Translations under genes and position numbers: made by a program | The notes under the pieces: generated by a model | What the model was told of the DNA's origin: nothing | The model's input: only the letters and a program-made list of their open reading frames with translations | Database searches by the model: none | Shown here: piece after piece, positions 25,100 through 34,789 of the stretch | Layout: every line of letters begins with the position of its first letter | Position numbering within the stretch: position 1 is the first letter of the stretch | Assembly (NCBI GenBank): GCA_003223325.1 | Contig: QHYS01000026.1 | Coordinates: 1 to 64,000 of the forward strand | Direction of reading: 5' to 3' | DNA from: Acidobacteriota bacterium | Lineage (GTDB): Bacteria; Acidobacteriota; Terriglobia; Acidiferrales; UBA7541 | Length of the DNA: 64,000 bases

Positions 25100-26146
25100 A
25101 TGAGGATATACGAATTCATTCACGGAGCGCCGTACACCAACCGCTGGCGTGCGATCTGCCGCCTTCTGCTGGCGTTCATATCCTTACTGATCTTTCAGGC
25201 GCAACTGCGGCCAGCGCAAGCCACCTCACCCGGGCCGCCGGGACGGCAAGATTTGGTCGGACGTCTCTCCGGAGATGATGTTTCCGTGACTGGAGCGATA
25301 AGCTTTGAGAATGAGAACGGCCGCGCCACGGCCTTGCTCGCCAGCGGCAGCGACCTTACGCTTCGATCCGGTCAGGCAAAGATCGATATGCCCGAAGGCG
25401 GCGATATCATCCTTTGTGGGCCAGCTCATCTCTCGTTCTTGAAGTCGGGGCCGGCAATCACCATCGCACTCGACTATGGCCAGATACATTTGCAAGTTGG
25501 CGCTGCGGCACAGGTCACCGTCTATACTCCGCTATTGATCGTCGCTCCGGAGGGCATCGGAGATCGGGAGCCCGATCTCACGGTCGGGTTAGATCAAAAG
25601 GGAGAACTCTGCGTCATGGCGCTTTCCGGCGCAATGCGCATCGAGGAGCAATTCACGGGAGAGAACTTGATCGTTCCGCAAGGCGGGAATATCGAGATGG
25701 ATGGAGGCGAACTCCGTGCGCTGCGCAGCGGTTCACGAAGGTGCTCCTGTGAGCTTCTCGTTTCCGGGAATAACACCCTAAAGCAATTAGAAACGAGCAC
25801 CACGGCGCATCCGTCTCCAAGCGGACCGATCACTCCGCGCGCGCCGCAATCAACCGATTCGGCAACTTATCGGATCGAAATGCCGTTGACTTTTAACGCC
25901 TCTTCTGTGGACATCGGGTCAGCCTTGACTTCAGACGCTATGCGGGTGATCCGCGAATCGGTGGCGGACCCGCCGATCTTTTTTCGAGGCGCCGTAACGC
26001 CTGCCTTACCCGCGCCGCCTGCAGAGATTTCGCGCCCGATTCCACGATCCCACAAGTCAAGGCTTCGCCTTTTCGCAAAGCTCTTCGGAATCTTTCATCA
26101 CCACAGGCCGCCTGTCTCGGAGCAGAGTGCGGCAGCACATCCCTAA
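25100..26146 (+). CDS. Exported FecR-like protein
   Basis: 348 residues. A signal segment RLLLAFISLLIFQAQLRPAQ is followed by a FecR-type beta domain: ALLASGSDLTLRSGQAKIDM, GGDIILCGPAHLSFLKSG, ALDYGQIHLQVGAAAQVTVY, LCVMALSGAMRIEEQFTGEN. These alternating short strands resemble the periplasmic FecR fold, though no sigma factor or TonB receptor gene is present. The C-terminal third is disordered, proline-rich and basic, ending with HHHRPPVSEQ. The start could be slightly later. Confidence 0.7.
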   Translation: MRIYEFIHGAPYTNRWRAICRLLLAFISLLIFQAQLRPAQATSPGPPGRQDLVGRLSGDDVSVTGAISFENENGRATALLASGSDLTLRSGQAKIDMPEGGDIILCGPAHLSFLKSGPAITIALDYGQIHLQVGAAAQVTVYTPLLIVAPEGIGDREPDLTVGLDQKGELCVMALSGAMRIEEQFTGENLIVPQGGNIEMDGGELRALRSGSRRCSCELLVSGNNTLKQLETSTTAHPSPSGPITPRAPQSTDSATYRIEMPLTFNASSVDIGSALTSDAMRVIRESVADPPIFFRGAVTPALPAPPAEISRPIPRSHKSRLRLFAKLFGIFHHHRPPVSEQSAAAHP

Positions 26147-26169
26147 GGTGGCTTGGGTCTGACGCCGGC

Positions 26170-26743
26170 CGCATATTTCTGCGTCGATGCCCGGCTCGCT
26201 CGGATCGGATCCGGCTCGGCCATTCAAGCTATGGTAAACGGCGCCGGAGACAGCTGGCTTTCAGGCCAGATCTCGTTCGATGCGCTCAAAGAGAATAGAA
26301 TCAGCGCTCGGCGCTCCTGCTCGCCGGGGGTAAAGGTTTTATTGCTTTCGATTCTTACGCCGACACAGACCCGTTTCAGGGCTGGCTTTTCGCCGACGAT
26401 GCGTCTGATCTGAAGAGCGTACCGGCCGTTTTCAATAGCACGCCGAATGATTCCCGTGGCAGAATCGGCGAAAGGGGCAGCGCCATCTTCTGACGTCACA
26501 TCCATCATCCAACGTTGTTGTCGCCACGTCCGACGTTACCCCATTTGACCCCAATACGGGCGGCGGTCTTTCGCGCTTCGACGCAACAACCTCGCGAGCA
26601 AACTGTATGCAAGCCCTACGAGCGCAAACGGCCTTGCGCCCGCGGCGGGGCCGGCAGTTAAGTTTGCCGTTCCCACAGTGGCAAACGGCAACGTGTACGA
26701 CGGTACGCAGAACGAACTCTCCGTGTTCGGCCTGCTCACCTGA
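26170..26743 (+). pseudogene. Quinoprotein-like beta-propeller gene, C-terminal ruin
   Basis: Pieces of one protein lie in several frames. GDSWLSGQISFDALKEN is in one frame, then GKGFIAFDSYADTDPFQGW and LFADDASDLKSVPAVFNSTP in another, then NVVVATSDVTPFDPNTGGG, and finally AGPAVKFAVPTVANGNVYDG with TQNELSVFGLLT and a TGA at 26741. The order matches quinoprotein-like propellers I associate with Acidobacteria. The first shift sits on a tandem AGAAT (26292-26301): one unit restores KENQRSALLLAGGKGF. The next ones lie near 26460 and 26500, and a stretch between RFDA and NLAS appears deleted. The N-terminal part is absent. Confidence 0.75.
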
Positions 26744-26759
26744 TGGCCGTGCCCCGCGG

Positions 26760-28418
26760 CTACATCCCTTCGTAATTCGGCCCGCCGCCGCCCTCCGGCG
26801 GCACCCAGTCGATGATTTGATAAGGATCGGCGATATCGCACGTCTTGCAGTGCACACAGTTCGAGAAATTGATCTTCAGCCGCTGCACCACTTTGTCCTC
26901 AACCATCTCGTAGACGGCCGCAGGGCAAAAATATTGGCAAGGGCTCCCGTACTCGAAAATGCAGCGATCGACGCAAATATTGGTATCGAGAACATGCAAA
27001 TGGCAGGGCTGATCTTCCTCGTGGCGCGTGCCGGAATGGTAGACGTCGGTTAGCCGGTCAAACGTGAGCATGCCATCGCCCTGAAAGCGCGGAGGAGCCG
27101 GACCCGCGCCGTCGAGCTTGTGATATTGCTCGTGGCCAGCTGGCATCCGCATTGGATCGACCAGGCCACGCCCGCGGGTCAAATATTGCACGGAGGTGTG
27201 CGCCAGACCGCGCCAGAGGCCGTGCTGGAAGGACTGATGAAAATTGCGTACGCTACGTAATTCGCGTCCGATCCAGCTTTGATCTATCTTGCGGCGAAAT
27301 TGTGAGAGATTCGCGGCGGAAACGTCGCCCGCGCGCAATGCGTCCAGAATCGTCTCCGCCGCAAGCATGCCGCTCTTGATGGCCATGTGAATTCCCTTGA
27401 GTCGCTGGGAATTGAGCAAGCTCGCAGAATCGCCGATAATCAGGCATCCACCAAGATACACACGCGGCATCGAATACCAGCCGCCCACGGGGACCGTTTT
27501 CGCGCCATAGCGCACCAGCGTGCCGCCTGCGAGAATCCGGCGCACGAACGGATGCGTCTTGAACCTCTGAAAGGCTTCGTGCGGATCGAATCGCGGGTTG
27601 TGGAATTCGAGGCCGGTCACCAATCCCAGCGAGACGCGGTTATGCCGCATTCCGTAGATCCAACCGCCGCCGTACATGCTGGAGTCGAGCGGCCAACCCA
27701 CCGTATGCGCCACCCACCCGGCGTTGACGCGGCCCGACGGTACTTCCCAAAGCTCCTTTACGCCGACGCTATAGACCTGCGGATTGAGGCCGCCGAGATT
27801 TTTCTCCGCGACGAGGTGCTTGGTCAGGGAACCGCACGGGCCCTCAGCGAGCACCGTGATCTTGGCGCGGAGTTCGTAACCCAGCGTGAAGTTGTCCTTG
27901 GGCTTCCCATCTTTGTCACGGCCCTTGTCTTCCGTGATCACGCCAGCGATCGCTTCGCCCTCATAAATGAGCTGTACCCCGGCGAATTGCGTGAAGATGT
28001 TAACGCCCGCCTGCTCGACAAGTCCCCCGAGCCACTTCACCAGCCTGTTCAACGAGACGATGTAATTGCCGTGATTTCTTAAAGGCGGCGGGGTGATCGG
28101 AAGCTTCCAGGCGCGACGCGCACCGAGAAAGTACGCTGCATCATCGCAAACCGGCGCATCGAGTGGCGCTGTCTCTGCGAAGTCCGGCACAAGCTCGGCC
28201 AGAGCGGAGGGATCGAGCACAGCCCCGGAAAGCTGGTGTGCACCAAGGTCGCGTCCCTTTTCGAGAACATAGATACCTTCGGCCGGAAGCTTGGGCTTTC
28301 CGCCGGATTCATTGTGTTGCCGGATCAATCGAGCCAGGTGCAGGGCGCATGCAAGGCCGGCCGGCCCGGCGCCGACGATCAGGACGTCCGCGTCCAGGCG
28401 TTCCCGTTCGGGACTCAC
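26760..28418 (-). CDS. etfD: Electron transfer flavoprotein-ubiquinone oxidoreductase
   Basis: 552 residues. ETF-QO passes electrons from reduced ETF to the quinone pool at the membrane. The FAD fold is ADVLIVGAGPAGLACALHLA; GAHQLSGAVLDP and ITEDKGRDKDGKPK are family landmarks. The C-terminus has a 4Fe-4S ferredoxin-like site, INFSNCVHCKTCDIADPYQI, preceded by CIFEYGSPCQYFCPAAVYEM. Start is GTG 28418 (VSPERERLDADVLIV). It lies downstream of etfA on the same strand and completes the ETF branch. Confidence 0.92.
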   Translation of the reverse strand: MSPERERLDADVLIVGAGPAGLACALHLARLIRQHNESGGKPKLPAEGIYVLEKGRDLGAHQLSGAVLDPSALAELVPDFAETAPLDAPVCDDAAYFLGARRAWKLPITPPPLRNHGNYIVSLNRLVKWLGGLVEQAGVNIFTQFAGVQLIYEGEAIAGVITEDKGRDKDGKPKDNFTLGYELRAKITVLAEGPCGSLTKHLVAEKNLGGLNPQVYSVGVKELWEVPSGRVNAGWVAHTVGWPLDSSMYGGGWIYGMRHNRVSLGLVTGLEFHNPRFDPHEAFQRFKTHPFVRRILAGGTLVRYGAKTVPVGGWYSMPRVYLGGCLIIGDSASLLNSQRLKGIHMAIKSGMLAAETILDALRAGDVSAANLSQFRRKIDQSWIGRELRSVRNFHQSFQHGLWRGLAHTSVQYLTRGRGLVDPMRMPAGHEQYHKLDGAGPAPPRFQGDGMLTFDRLTDVYHSGTRHEEDQPCHLHVLDTNICVDRCIFEYGSPCQYFCPAAVYEMVEDKVVQRLKINFSNCVHCKTCDIADPYQIIDWVPPEGGGGPNYEGM

Positions 28419-28509
28419 ATTACGATTCTAGCAAGAAAGTAGCTAGATCCAGGCGCAGTCTGGAAGGCGTCGCGCGCAGGAAACAACACGCCGCGGGTCT
28501 CGGTGACAG

Positions 28510-29490
28510 TTATTTCTTTTCGAGGGCTTCCGTGAGGGCGGGAATGAGCTCGAAAATGTCTCCGACGATGCCGTAGTCGGCGACCTCGAAGATTGGCGCG
28601 TTCTGATCCTTATTAATAGCCACGATCGTCCGCGAGCCTTTCATGCCGACGACGTGTTGAATTGCGCCGCTGATGCCCAGCGCAAGATATAACTTCGGCG
28701 CTACGGTCTGACCCGAGCTGCCGATTTGGCGATCCATCGGCAGCCAACCTTCATCGCAGATGGGACGCGAGGCCGCCAATTCTCCGCCCATCAGCTTCGC
28801 CAGTTTCGCCGCCAGAGGGATATTTTCCGGCGCTTTGATCCCGCGCCCTACAGCAACCAGAATCGGCGCCTGCGTCAAGTCAACCGCCTGTTTTGCTTCC
28901 CGGAAAAGCTCGAGAGGACTAGTGCGAATCTGCTCCTGCTTCAAATCAATCTTGATCGTCGTGATCGGAGCGGGCGCCGTGCCGCGAGTCACCTGATCGC
29001 CGCGAAACGCACCGGCCTGAAAGGAAACGAACCAGGGCGGAGCGCCCTGAAACGATACGTCCGCAGCTGTCTTTCCTTGGAACATTTGGCGGACAAATAC
29101 GATGCCTTCCTTGTCCGCGCGATAACCAACACAATCAGCGATCATTCCTTTACCCAGGGATGCGGCCAATTTGGGCGCATAGTCACGCACCTGATAGGTG
29201 TGGGGCAGCAGGACGAGGTCCGGTTGTGATTGCGCAATCGCTTGGCGCAGCGCGATCGCGAATCCGTCGGGCGTATATCGCTCGAGCAGGTCGTGTTCGA
29301 CTAGCAGCACTTCCGCTACTTGATTTGTCGCCAACTCGTCGGCGAGCCCGCGCACATCTTTGCCAATCACCGCCGCGGTGACGCAACTTCCTGTTTGCGT
29401 AGCGGCGATTTGCTGCGCCGCGACTACAGTTTCGAAGCTGACCGGATTCCATTTGCCCTCGCGCTGCTCGGTGATGGCGAGAATTTTCAT
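28510..29490 (-). CDS. etfA: Electron transfer flavoprotein, alpha subunit
   Basis: 326 residues. The N-terminal half starts MKILAITEQREGKWNPVSFE. The C-terminal FAD domain has the family signature GSSGQTVAPKLYLALGISGA, followed by IQHVVGMKGSRTIVAINKDQ and APIFEVADYGIVGD. Together with EtfB it forms the soluble heterodimer that collects electrons from acyl-CoA dehydrogenases. It starts 15 bases after the etfB stop, so the two are cotranscribed. Confidence 0.93.
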   Translation of the reverse strand: MKILAITEQREGKWNPVSFETVVAAQQIAATQTGSCVTAAVIGKDVRGLADELATNQVAEVLLVEHDLLERYTPDGFAIALRQAIAQSQPDLVLLPHTYQVRDYAPKLAASLGKGMIADCVGYRADKEGIVFVRQMFQGKTAADVSFQGAPPWFVSFQAGAFRGDQVTRGTAPAPITTIKIDLKQEQIRTSPLELFREAKQAVDLTQAPILVAVGRGIKAPENIPLAAKLAKLMGGELAASRPICDEGWLPMDRQIGSSGQTVAPKLYLALGISGAIQHVVGMKGSRTIVAINKDQNAPIFEVADYGIVGDIFELIPALTEALEKK

Positions 29491-29505
29491 TTTTCGTGAC
29501 GGTGA

Positions 29506-30276
29506 TTAGAGGACGCGCGCCTCGTGGCGAAGCTTCTCGAGCAACTTTGCCGCGGCGTCTTTGGGACTGCCGTCAATGAATTCCGTCCGCTTGGCCCTCT
29601 GCGGGACATAAATACGTTCGACGCGCTGGGTCGGCTCGTCTGCTACGCCTAGCGATTCGCGCATGATGACGGCAATCTCTTTCTTCTTTGCCGCCATGAT
29701 TCCCTTCAGAGAAGCATACCGAACTTTATTGATGCCCGACTGGATCGTGAGCACGGCCGGTAACGGCAGTTCGACCCATTGAAACCAGCCAGACTCCAAC
29801 TCTCGCTTGAGCTTGAGCCGCTGCCCCTGGAGTTCAATCCGCATAATGATGGTGGCATGAGGCAAGCCGAGCACTTCTGCGAGCAGCACGCCCGTCTGGC
29901 CGAAGCCGTGATCGTCGCTCTGCAGGCCGGTCAGAATTAGATCGAAATTGTCTTTCTTCAGCGCCGCCGCGATGGATTTCGCGGAGCTCAACGGATCGAG
30001 CAGGAAGGATTTGTCATCTTCCAGATGGATTCCGCGGTCCGCCCCTTTTGCCAGGGCTTCCTTGATTACCTGTTTCGTCCGCTGCGGACCCATGGAGAGC
30101 GCCACCACCTCGCCTCCGTGCTTTTCTTTGAGCCGCAGGCCTTCCTCCAGCGCGAAGCTATCGGGTTCGTTCATTTCGAAGCCGATATCGGTCTCACGAA
30201 TCCAAGTGCCGTTATCGGTGATGTGCAAGGGCGCATCCTTGGCCGGAACTTGCTTGATACAAACGGCGACTTTCAT
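29506..30276 (-). CDS. etfB: Electron transfer flavoprotein, beta subunit
   Basis: 256 residues from ATG 30276 (MKVAVCIKQVPAKDAPLHIT). The frame is open upstream into the fabF region, but only this start matches the family N-terminus and length. Landmarks are EMNEPDSFALEEGLRLKEKH, LILTGLQSDDHGFGQTG, ELESGWFQWVELPLPAVLTI (ELEGG-type) and NKVRYASLKGIMAAKKKEI. It binds AMP and contributes to the FAD pocket with EtfA. It follows fabF by 43 bases. Confidence 0.93.
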   Translation of the reverse strand: MKVAVCIKQVPAKDAPLHITDNGTWIRETDIGFEMNEPDSFALEEGLRLKEKHGGEVVALSMGPQRTKQVIKEALAKGADRGIHLEDDKSFLLDPLSSAKSIAAALKKDNFDLILTGLQSDDHGFGQTGVLLAEVLGLPHATIIMRIELQGQRLKLKRELESGWFQWVELPLPAVLTIQSGINKVRYASLKGIMAAKKKEIAVIMRESLGVADEPTQRVERIYVPQRAKRTEFIDGSPKDAAAKLLEKLRHEARVL

Positions 30277-30319
30277 GTCCGCTCTAACTTTCCGATATTG
30301 CCGCGAGGGCAACGTTCGA

Positions 30320-31538
30320 TTATTGCCAGCGCTTGAATAACAACGCGGCATTGGTGCCGCCAAAGCCGAAGGAGTTCGATAAGGCATATTCGAAAGCTGC
30401 TTTGCGTGAATGGTTAGGCACGTAGTCGAGGTCACATGCGGGATCGGGATGCGCGTAATTAATGGTCGGTGGCAGCTTCTGCTCGCGTAGAGCCAGCGCG
30501 CTGATTCCGGCTTCCAGGCCTCCCGCACCGCCCAGCAAGTGCCCAGTCATCGATTTGGTCGAGCTCACCGCCAGCTTTCTGGCATGATCGCCGAAGACGC
30601 GCTTGAGCGCGAGCGTTTCGATGGCATCGCCAAGCGGCGTGGAGGTGCCATGTGCGTTGACGTATCCCACATGCTCGGCCTGCACTCCTGCGTCGCGAAT
30701 CGCTGCGCGCATGACGCGGTACGCGCCATTGCCATCCTCTGCGGGGTGCGTGATGTGATTGGCGTCGCCGGACATACCGTATCCAACGAGCTCTGCAACA
30801 ATGGGAGCATTGCGCTTTTGCGCATGGTCGAGCGATTCAAGGATCAAAATACCCGCGCCTTCGCCAACGACGAAACCGTCGCGTTCGGCATCAAACGGGC
30901 GGCTGGCGCAGGCGGGCTGCTCGTTGCGCGTGGAAAGCGCTTTCATTGCCGCGAATCCACCGATACCCATTGGGGTAATTGCCGCTTCCGTACCGCCACA
31001 GATCATTACTTCGGCATCCCCTCGCTCCAGGATACGAAACGAATCGCCTACGGCGTGGGCGGATGCGGAACATGCCGTCGCCGTCGCCGAATTCGGCCCC
31101 CGAGCGCCGTAACGAATGGAAATTACGCCCGAAGCGAGATTAATGATGGCAGCAGGAATGAAAAATGGTGAGATGCGGCCAGGCCCGCCCTCGATGAGCT
31201 TGCAGTGTTCGCGTTCAATGACGTCGAACCCGCCGATACCGGACGCGACATAGACGCCCACCGAGTCCGCGATCGATGGCGTAATCTCCAACTTCGCCAT
31301 GCGCAAGGCAAAATCGGCTCCTGCCACGGCGATCTGAATGAAGCGGCCCATCTTTTTTAGCTCTTTTTTGGCAATCCAGTTCAGCGGGTCGAAATCGCGG
31401 ATTTCAGCGGCAATACGGCAATCGAACCCAGAAGGATCGAATTGCGTGATGGGGCCGACACCTCTCCCACACTTGGTCGGTCCCGATGCCTAAAGCACAA
31501 ACAAGGCCGACACCCGTTACGACTACCCGGCGCCTCAA
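30320..31538 (-). CDS. fabF: Beta-ketoacyl-ACP synthase II (FabF), frame disrupted near N-terminus
   Basis: Chain-elongating condensing enzyme of fatty acid synthesis. TTG start at 31538 has AAGGAG eight bases upstream and gives RRRVVVTGVGLVCALGIGTD, the normal FabF beginning. After QVWE the frame changes at about 31462-31466: the next part (GVGPITQFDPSGFDCRIAAE, IRDFDPLNWIAKKELKKMGR) is in another frame and about seven residues (the LLAGKSG segment) are missing. The rest is intact: catalytic Cys in SATATACSASAHAV, His in VNAHGTSTPLGDA and KSMTGHLLGGAGG, and the end SNSFGFGGTNAALLFKR. Such a deletion would be lethal without a second copy, so assembly error is possible. Confidence 0.85.
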
Positions 31539-31574
31539 GTTCGATTCTCCTTGAAGGGATTCTGGCGTGGGGGA

Positions 31575-31820
31575 TTATTTCTTCGCCTGGGCGTGTTTAT
31601 CGATATAAGCGACGGCATCCTTCACTGTGGCGATTTTTTCGGCGTCCTCGTCGGGAATTTCGATGCCAAAAGCTTCCTCAAAGGCCATCACCAGTTCGAC
31701 GGTATCGAGCGAATCGGCGCCCAGATCGTCCACGAAAGAGGCCGTGGGCGTGACTTCCGCCTCATCCACGCCTAGCTGCTCCACAATGATCTGCTTGACG
31801 CGTTCTTCTACACTGGCCAT
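31575..31820 (-). CDS. acpP: Acyl carrier protein
   Basis: 81 residues, strongly acidic. The 4'-phosphopantetheine attachment Ser is S37 in the classic [20 protein letters not shown] motif. Helix 3 ends with [20 protein letters not shown]. It carries growing acyl chains between the Fab enzymes. It lies between fabG and fabF, its usual place. Confidence 0.97.
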   Translation of the reverse strand: MASVEERVKQIIVEQLGVDEAEVTPTASFVDDLGADSLDTVELVMAFEEAFGIEIPDEDAEKIATVKDAVAYIDKHAQAKK

Positions 31821-31929
31821 TCTGTTTGCCTCCGCTGCCCGCCACTCCGGTCCGCGCTATTCCTTCTCTTGGCGCTTAAGGGACCGCCCATTCTATGCGG
31901 CGCTCTGGACCAGGTCAACCGCTCCGCAT

Positions 31930-32676
31930 TCAGCTCATGCGCAAACCGCCGTTCACGTCGAGCACATGCCCGGTGATATATCCTGCTTCATCGCTCGCCA
32001 GAAACAAGACTGCCGCCGCGACCTCCGCGTCCTTGCCCATTCGCCCCAAGGGAATCCGCGCCACCAATTCTTGTTTTGTCGTCTCCGGTAGCGGGTCGGT
32101 CATGGGAGAGACAATGAATCCAGGAGCGACGGCATTAACAGTGATGTTGCGTGATGCCACTTCCGTGGCGATGGCCCGCGTCAGTCCGATCAGCCCCGCC
32201 TTGGCCGCGATGTAATTCGCTTGCCCGGCATTGCCGGATTGAGCCACAACCGAGGTCACATTGATGATGCGGCCGGAGCGTTGGCGTAACATCACGGCCA
32301 GCGCCTGCTGAATACAGAAATAGGCTCCGGTCAGGTTAGTCCGCAGAACCGCTTCCCAGTCTTCCGCCTTCATGCGCACCGCCAGACCATCTCGAGTGAT
32401 CGCGGCGTTATTCACCAGAATATCCAGCCGGCCGAATCGTTCGATGGCCTGACGAAAGCCTGCCTTGACTTCTTGCGGATCCCCGATATCCATCTGAACC
32501 GCAAGTGCTGCGCCCGGGGCAACGCCGATTTCTTCCGCGAGGCGTTGAAGCTTTTCCGCATTACGTGCCGCAATCACAACGCGTGCCCCGGCGCACGAGA
32601 GCGCCAGAGCAATGGCCCGGCCGATCCCTTGCGATGCGCCAGTCACCAGCGCTATCCGATCCTTTAAGCTGAACAT
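31930..32676 (-). CDS. fabG: 3-oxoacyl-ACP reductase
   Basis: 248 residues, short-chain dehydrogenase. The NADPH site is VTGASQGIGRAIALALS; NNAAITRDGLAVRMK is the FabG-type loop. The catalytic triad is S142 (INVTSVVAQS), Y155 and K159 (NYIAAKAGLIG). The C-terminus GYITGHVLDVNGGLRMS is typical. It reduces beta-ketoacyl-ACP in each elongation cycle and lies in the fab operon between fabD and acpP. Confidence 0.96.
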   Translation of the reverse strand: MFSLKDRIALVTGASQGIGRAIALALSCAGARVVIAARNAEKLQRLAEEIGVAPGAALAVQMDIGDPQEVKAGFRQAIERFGRLDILVNNAAITRDGLAVRMKAEDWEAVLRTNLTGAYFCIQQALAVMLRQRSGRIINVTSVVAQSGNAGQANYIAAKAGLIGLTRAIATEVASRNITVNAVAPGFIVSPMTDPLPETTKQELVARIPLGRMGKDAEVAAAVLFLASDEAGYITGHVLDVNGGLRMS

Positions 32677-32702
32677 AACCGCGGGTGCCCGTGCATTTGC
32701 AT

Positions 32703-33668
32703 TCAGGAGGCCTCGGCTTCTGCCTCTTGGCCTCGTATCTGCACCAGACGATCGAGCGCGATCTGAAGTGACTTTATGTCTTCGATGTTCAGGGAATGCA
32801 CCGAGCGGTCGATCTGCCGCAGTAGCCCGCTGAGCACGCGGCCCGGACCGACTTCCACAAACGTTGTGGCGCCCTGCTCGATCAGTTCGCGGATCGATTC
32901 CTCCCAGCGCACCGGCAGAGTCACCTGCCGAATCAACGCTTCTCTTGCTTCCGCTCCGCTTGTAATGACGCCCGCGTCCACATTGGTGACCAGGGGAATC
33001 TTCAATGAAGAAAAGTGGGTGGCGTGCAGATCCTCTGTCAAACGCTCTTGCGCCGGGCGCATCAGTTCGCTGTGAAATGGCGCTGAAACCGGCAGTACGA
33101 CGGCCCGCTTGGCGCCGGCTGCCGACGCGTTTTCCACGGCGCTTTTCACCGCCGCGGCATCACCCGATATGACCGTTTGTTCCGGCGAATTCAAATTGGC
33201 AGGCATCACCTTCCCGTCCGTTGCTTTGCGGCAAATTTCGGCCACTTGTCCGGGCCGCATGCCGAGAATTGCGGCCATGGCGCCCGCTCCACGAGGAACA
33301 GCTTCTTGCATATATTGCCCGCGCTTTCTCACCAGCCGGACGGCATCTACAAATTTCAGGGCGCCAGCGGCTACGAGCGCCGAATATTCTCCCAAGCTAT
33401 GGCCGGCGACATAGTCAGGGCGCACGCCCTTCTGCTCGAGCACGTGATAAGCGGCCACCGAAACAGTGAGAATGGCGGGTTGCGTATTCTCCGTGAGCTT
33501 CAGTGCCTCATCGGGTCCGGAGAAGCAAAGTTGGGAAATCGAGAATCCCAACGCCCGATCAGCTTCCTCAAAGACTCTGCCGGCCACCGGAAACGAATCC
33601 GCGAGTTCCCGGCCCATGCCGGCATATTGGGATCCCTGACCCGGAAAAAGAAATACAACTCCACTCAT
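32703..33668 (-). CDS. fabD: Malonyl-CoA-ACP transacylase
   Basis: 321 residues. The oxyanion GQGSQ is near the start (VVFLFPGQGSQYAGMGRELA). The nucleophile S91 is in VAGHSLGEYSALVAAG, and the catalytic His is in VSAPFHSELMRPAQ. Arg of the malonyl carboxylate contact is expected in QYMQEAVPRGAGAMAAILGM. It loads malonyl groups on ACP. It follows plsX by 30 bases. Confidence 0.96.
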   Translation of the reverse strand: MSGVVFLFPGQGSQYAGMGRELADSFPVAGRVFEEADRALGFSISQLCFSGPDEALKLTENTQPAILTVSVAAYHVLEQKGVRPDYVAGHSLGEYSALVAAGALKFVDAVRLVRKRGQYMQEAVPRGAGAMAAILGMRPGQVAEICRKATDGKVMPANLNSPEQTVISGDAAAVKSAVENASAAGAKRAVVLPVSAPFHSELMRPAQERLTEDLHATHFSSLKIPLVTNVDAGVITSGAEAREALIRQVTLPVRWEESIRELIEQGATTFVEVGPGRVLSGLLRQIDRSVHSLNIEDIKSLQIALDRLVQIRGQEAEAEAS

Positions 33669-33698
33669 TTGATCCGAGGGCTCCTTCAGGCTGGCGGA

Positions 33699-34712
33699 TT
33701 ATGCCCCAACCGCAATTGGCAAAGAGGAAAGCTCTCGCTCGATCCGTTCATTCAGTTGCGCGTGCGTCAGTTCGGATGCCACACGCACTGCATTCTTTAT
33801 GGCATTGGCGTTGGACCTGCCATGGCCGACGATGGCTACGCCACGCACGCCAAGCAACGGCGCTCCGCCGTACTCGGAGTAGTCGATGTTGCGCCGAAAC
33901 TCATGGTAGGCGCTCCGCGAAAGCACGTAACCAACCTGCGAGGCGATCGTGCTCTTGAGCGCCTTTTTAAGTACGGCGGCGATATGCTGGGCCACGCCTT
34001 CGCTGATCTTCAAAGCGACATTGCCAATGAAGCCGTCGCAGACAATAACGTCCACGCTGCCCGAAAAGACGTCGCGTCCTTCGATATTCCCGACGAAATT
34101 GAGGGGCAAGTCCTTGAGCCTGTTATACACCTCTTTTGTGAGTTCATTCCCCTTGGATTCTTCCTCACCTATGGAGAGCAAGGCCACCTTTGGCCGCCGC
34201 GTGCCGAAGATAACCCGGTAATAAATCTCTCCCATCACCGCAAACTGCAGCAGGTGGCCCGCTTTTGAATCCACGTTCGCGCCCGCGTCGATCAAGACCG
34301 TTACGCCTCCGCGGCTGGTCGGAAAGGGCGCGGCGAGCGCCGGCCTTTGCACGGAGGGAAGCGTGCCGAGCACAAAACGCGCAACAGTCATGAGCGCGCC
34401 GGTATTACCGGCGCTGACGAGCGCATCGGCCTGTCTGTGTCGCACTAAGCGCGCCGCTACGTGCGCCGAGCTGTCTTTTTTCCGGCGAAAAGCTTGCGCA
34501 GGAGAATCGCTCATCGCGATCACGTCGCTTGCCGGGACGACTTCGAGGGAAAGGCCTCGCAGGGAGTGCCGCGCCAGCTCGCGTTTAATCTCTGCGGGTA
34601 TGCCTACCAGCAGTACTCGAAGCCCCAGTTCGCGGGCCGCTAGGACCGATCCCTCCACCTCGGGGCGGGGGGCAAGGTCGCCGCCCATAGCGTCCACGGC
34701 GATGGTAATCAT
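33699..34712 (-). CDS. plsX: Phosphate acyltransferase PlsX
   Basis: 337 residues from ATG 34712 (MITIAVDAMGGDLAPRPEVE), the invariant start of the family; the longer upstream frame is discarded. Other landmarks are SAHVAARLVRHRQADALVSA, GNTGALMTVARFVLGTL, RPALAAPFPTSRGGVTVLID, GANVDSKAGHLLQFAVMG and GFIGNVALKISEGV. PlsX makes acyl-phosphate from acyl-ACP for PlsY in phospholipid synthesis. The rpmF-plsX-fabD order is standard. Confidence 0.96.
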   Translation of the reverse strand: MITIAVDAMGGDLAPRPEVEGSVLAARELGLRVLLVGIPAEIKRELARHSLRGLSLEVVPASDVIAMSDSPAQAFRRKKDSSAHVAARLVRHRQADALVSAGNTGALMTVARFVLGTLPSVQRPALAAPFPTSRGGVTVLIDAGANVDSKAGHLLQFAVMGEIYYRVIFGTRRPKVALLSIGEEESKGNELTKEVYNRLKDLPLNFVGNIEGRDVFSGSVDVIVCDGFIGNVALKISEGVAQHIAAVLKKALKSTIASQVGYVLSRSAYHEFRRNIDYSEYGGAPLLGVRGVAIVGHGRSNANAIKNAVRVASELTHAQLNERIERELSSLPIAVGA

Positions 34713-34789
34713 CTGGAACCGCCTCTTGCGTCGTATCAGTACCCTAGATTGGCCTGGGAAGACAAAGCGCGCCGGTGAACAGCTGCGAT

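Noticed and set aside
33177-34268. 363-codon plus-strand frame across fabD and plsX
   Set aside because: Antisense to two well-recognised genes; composition not protein-like.
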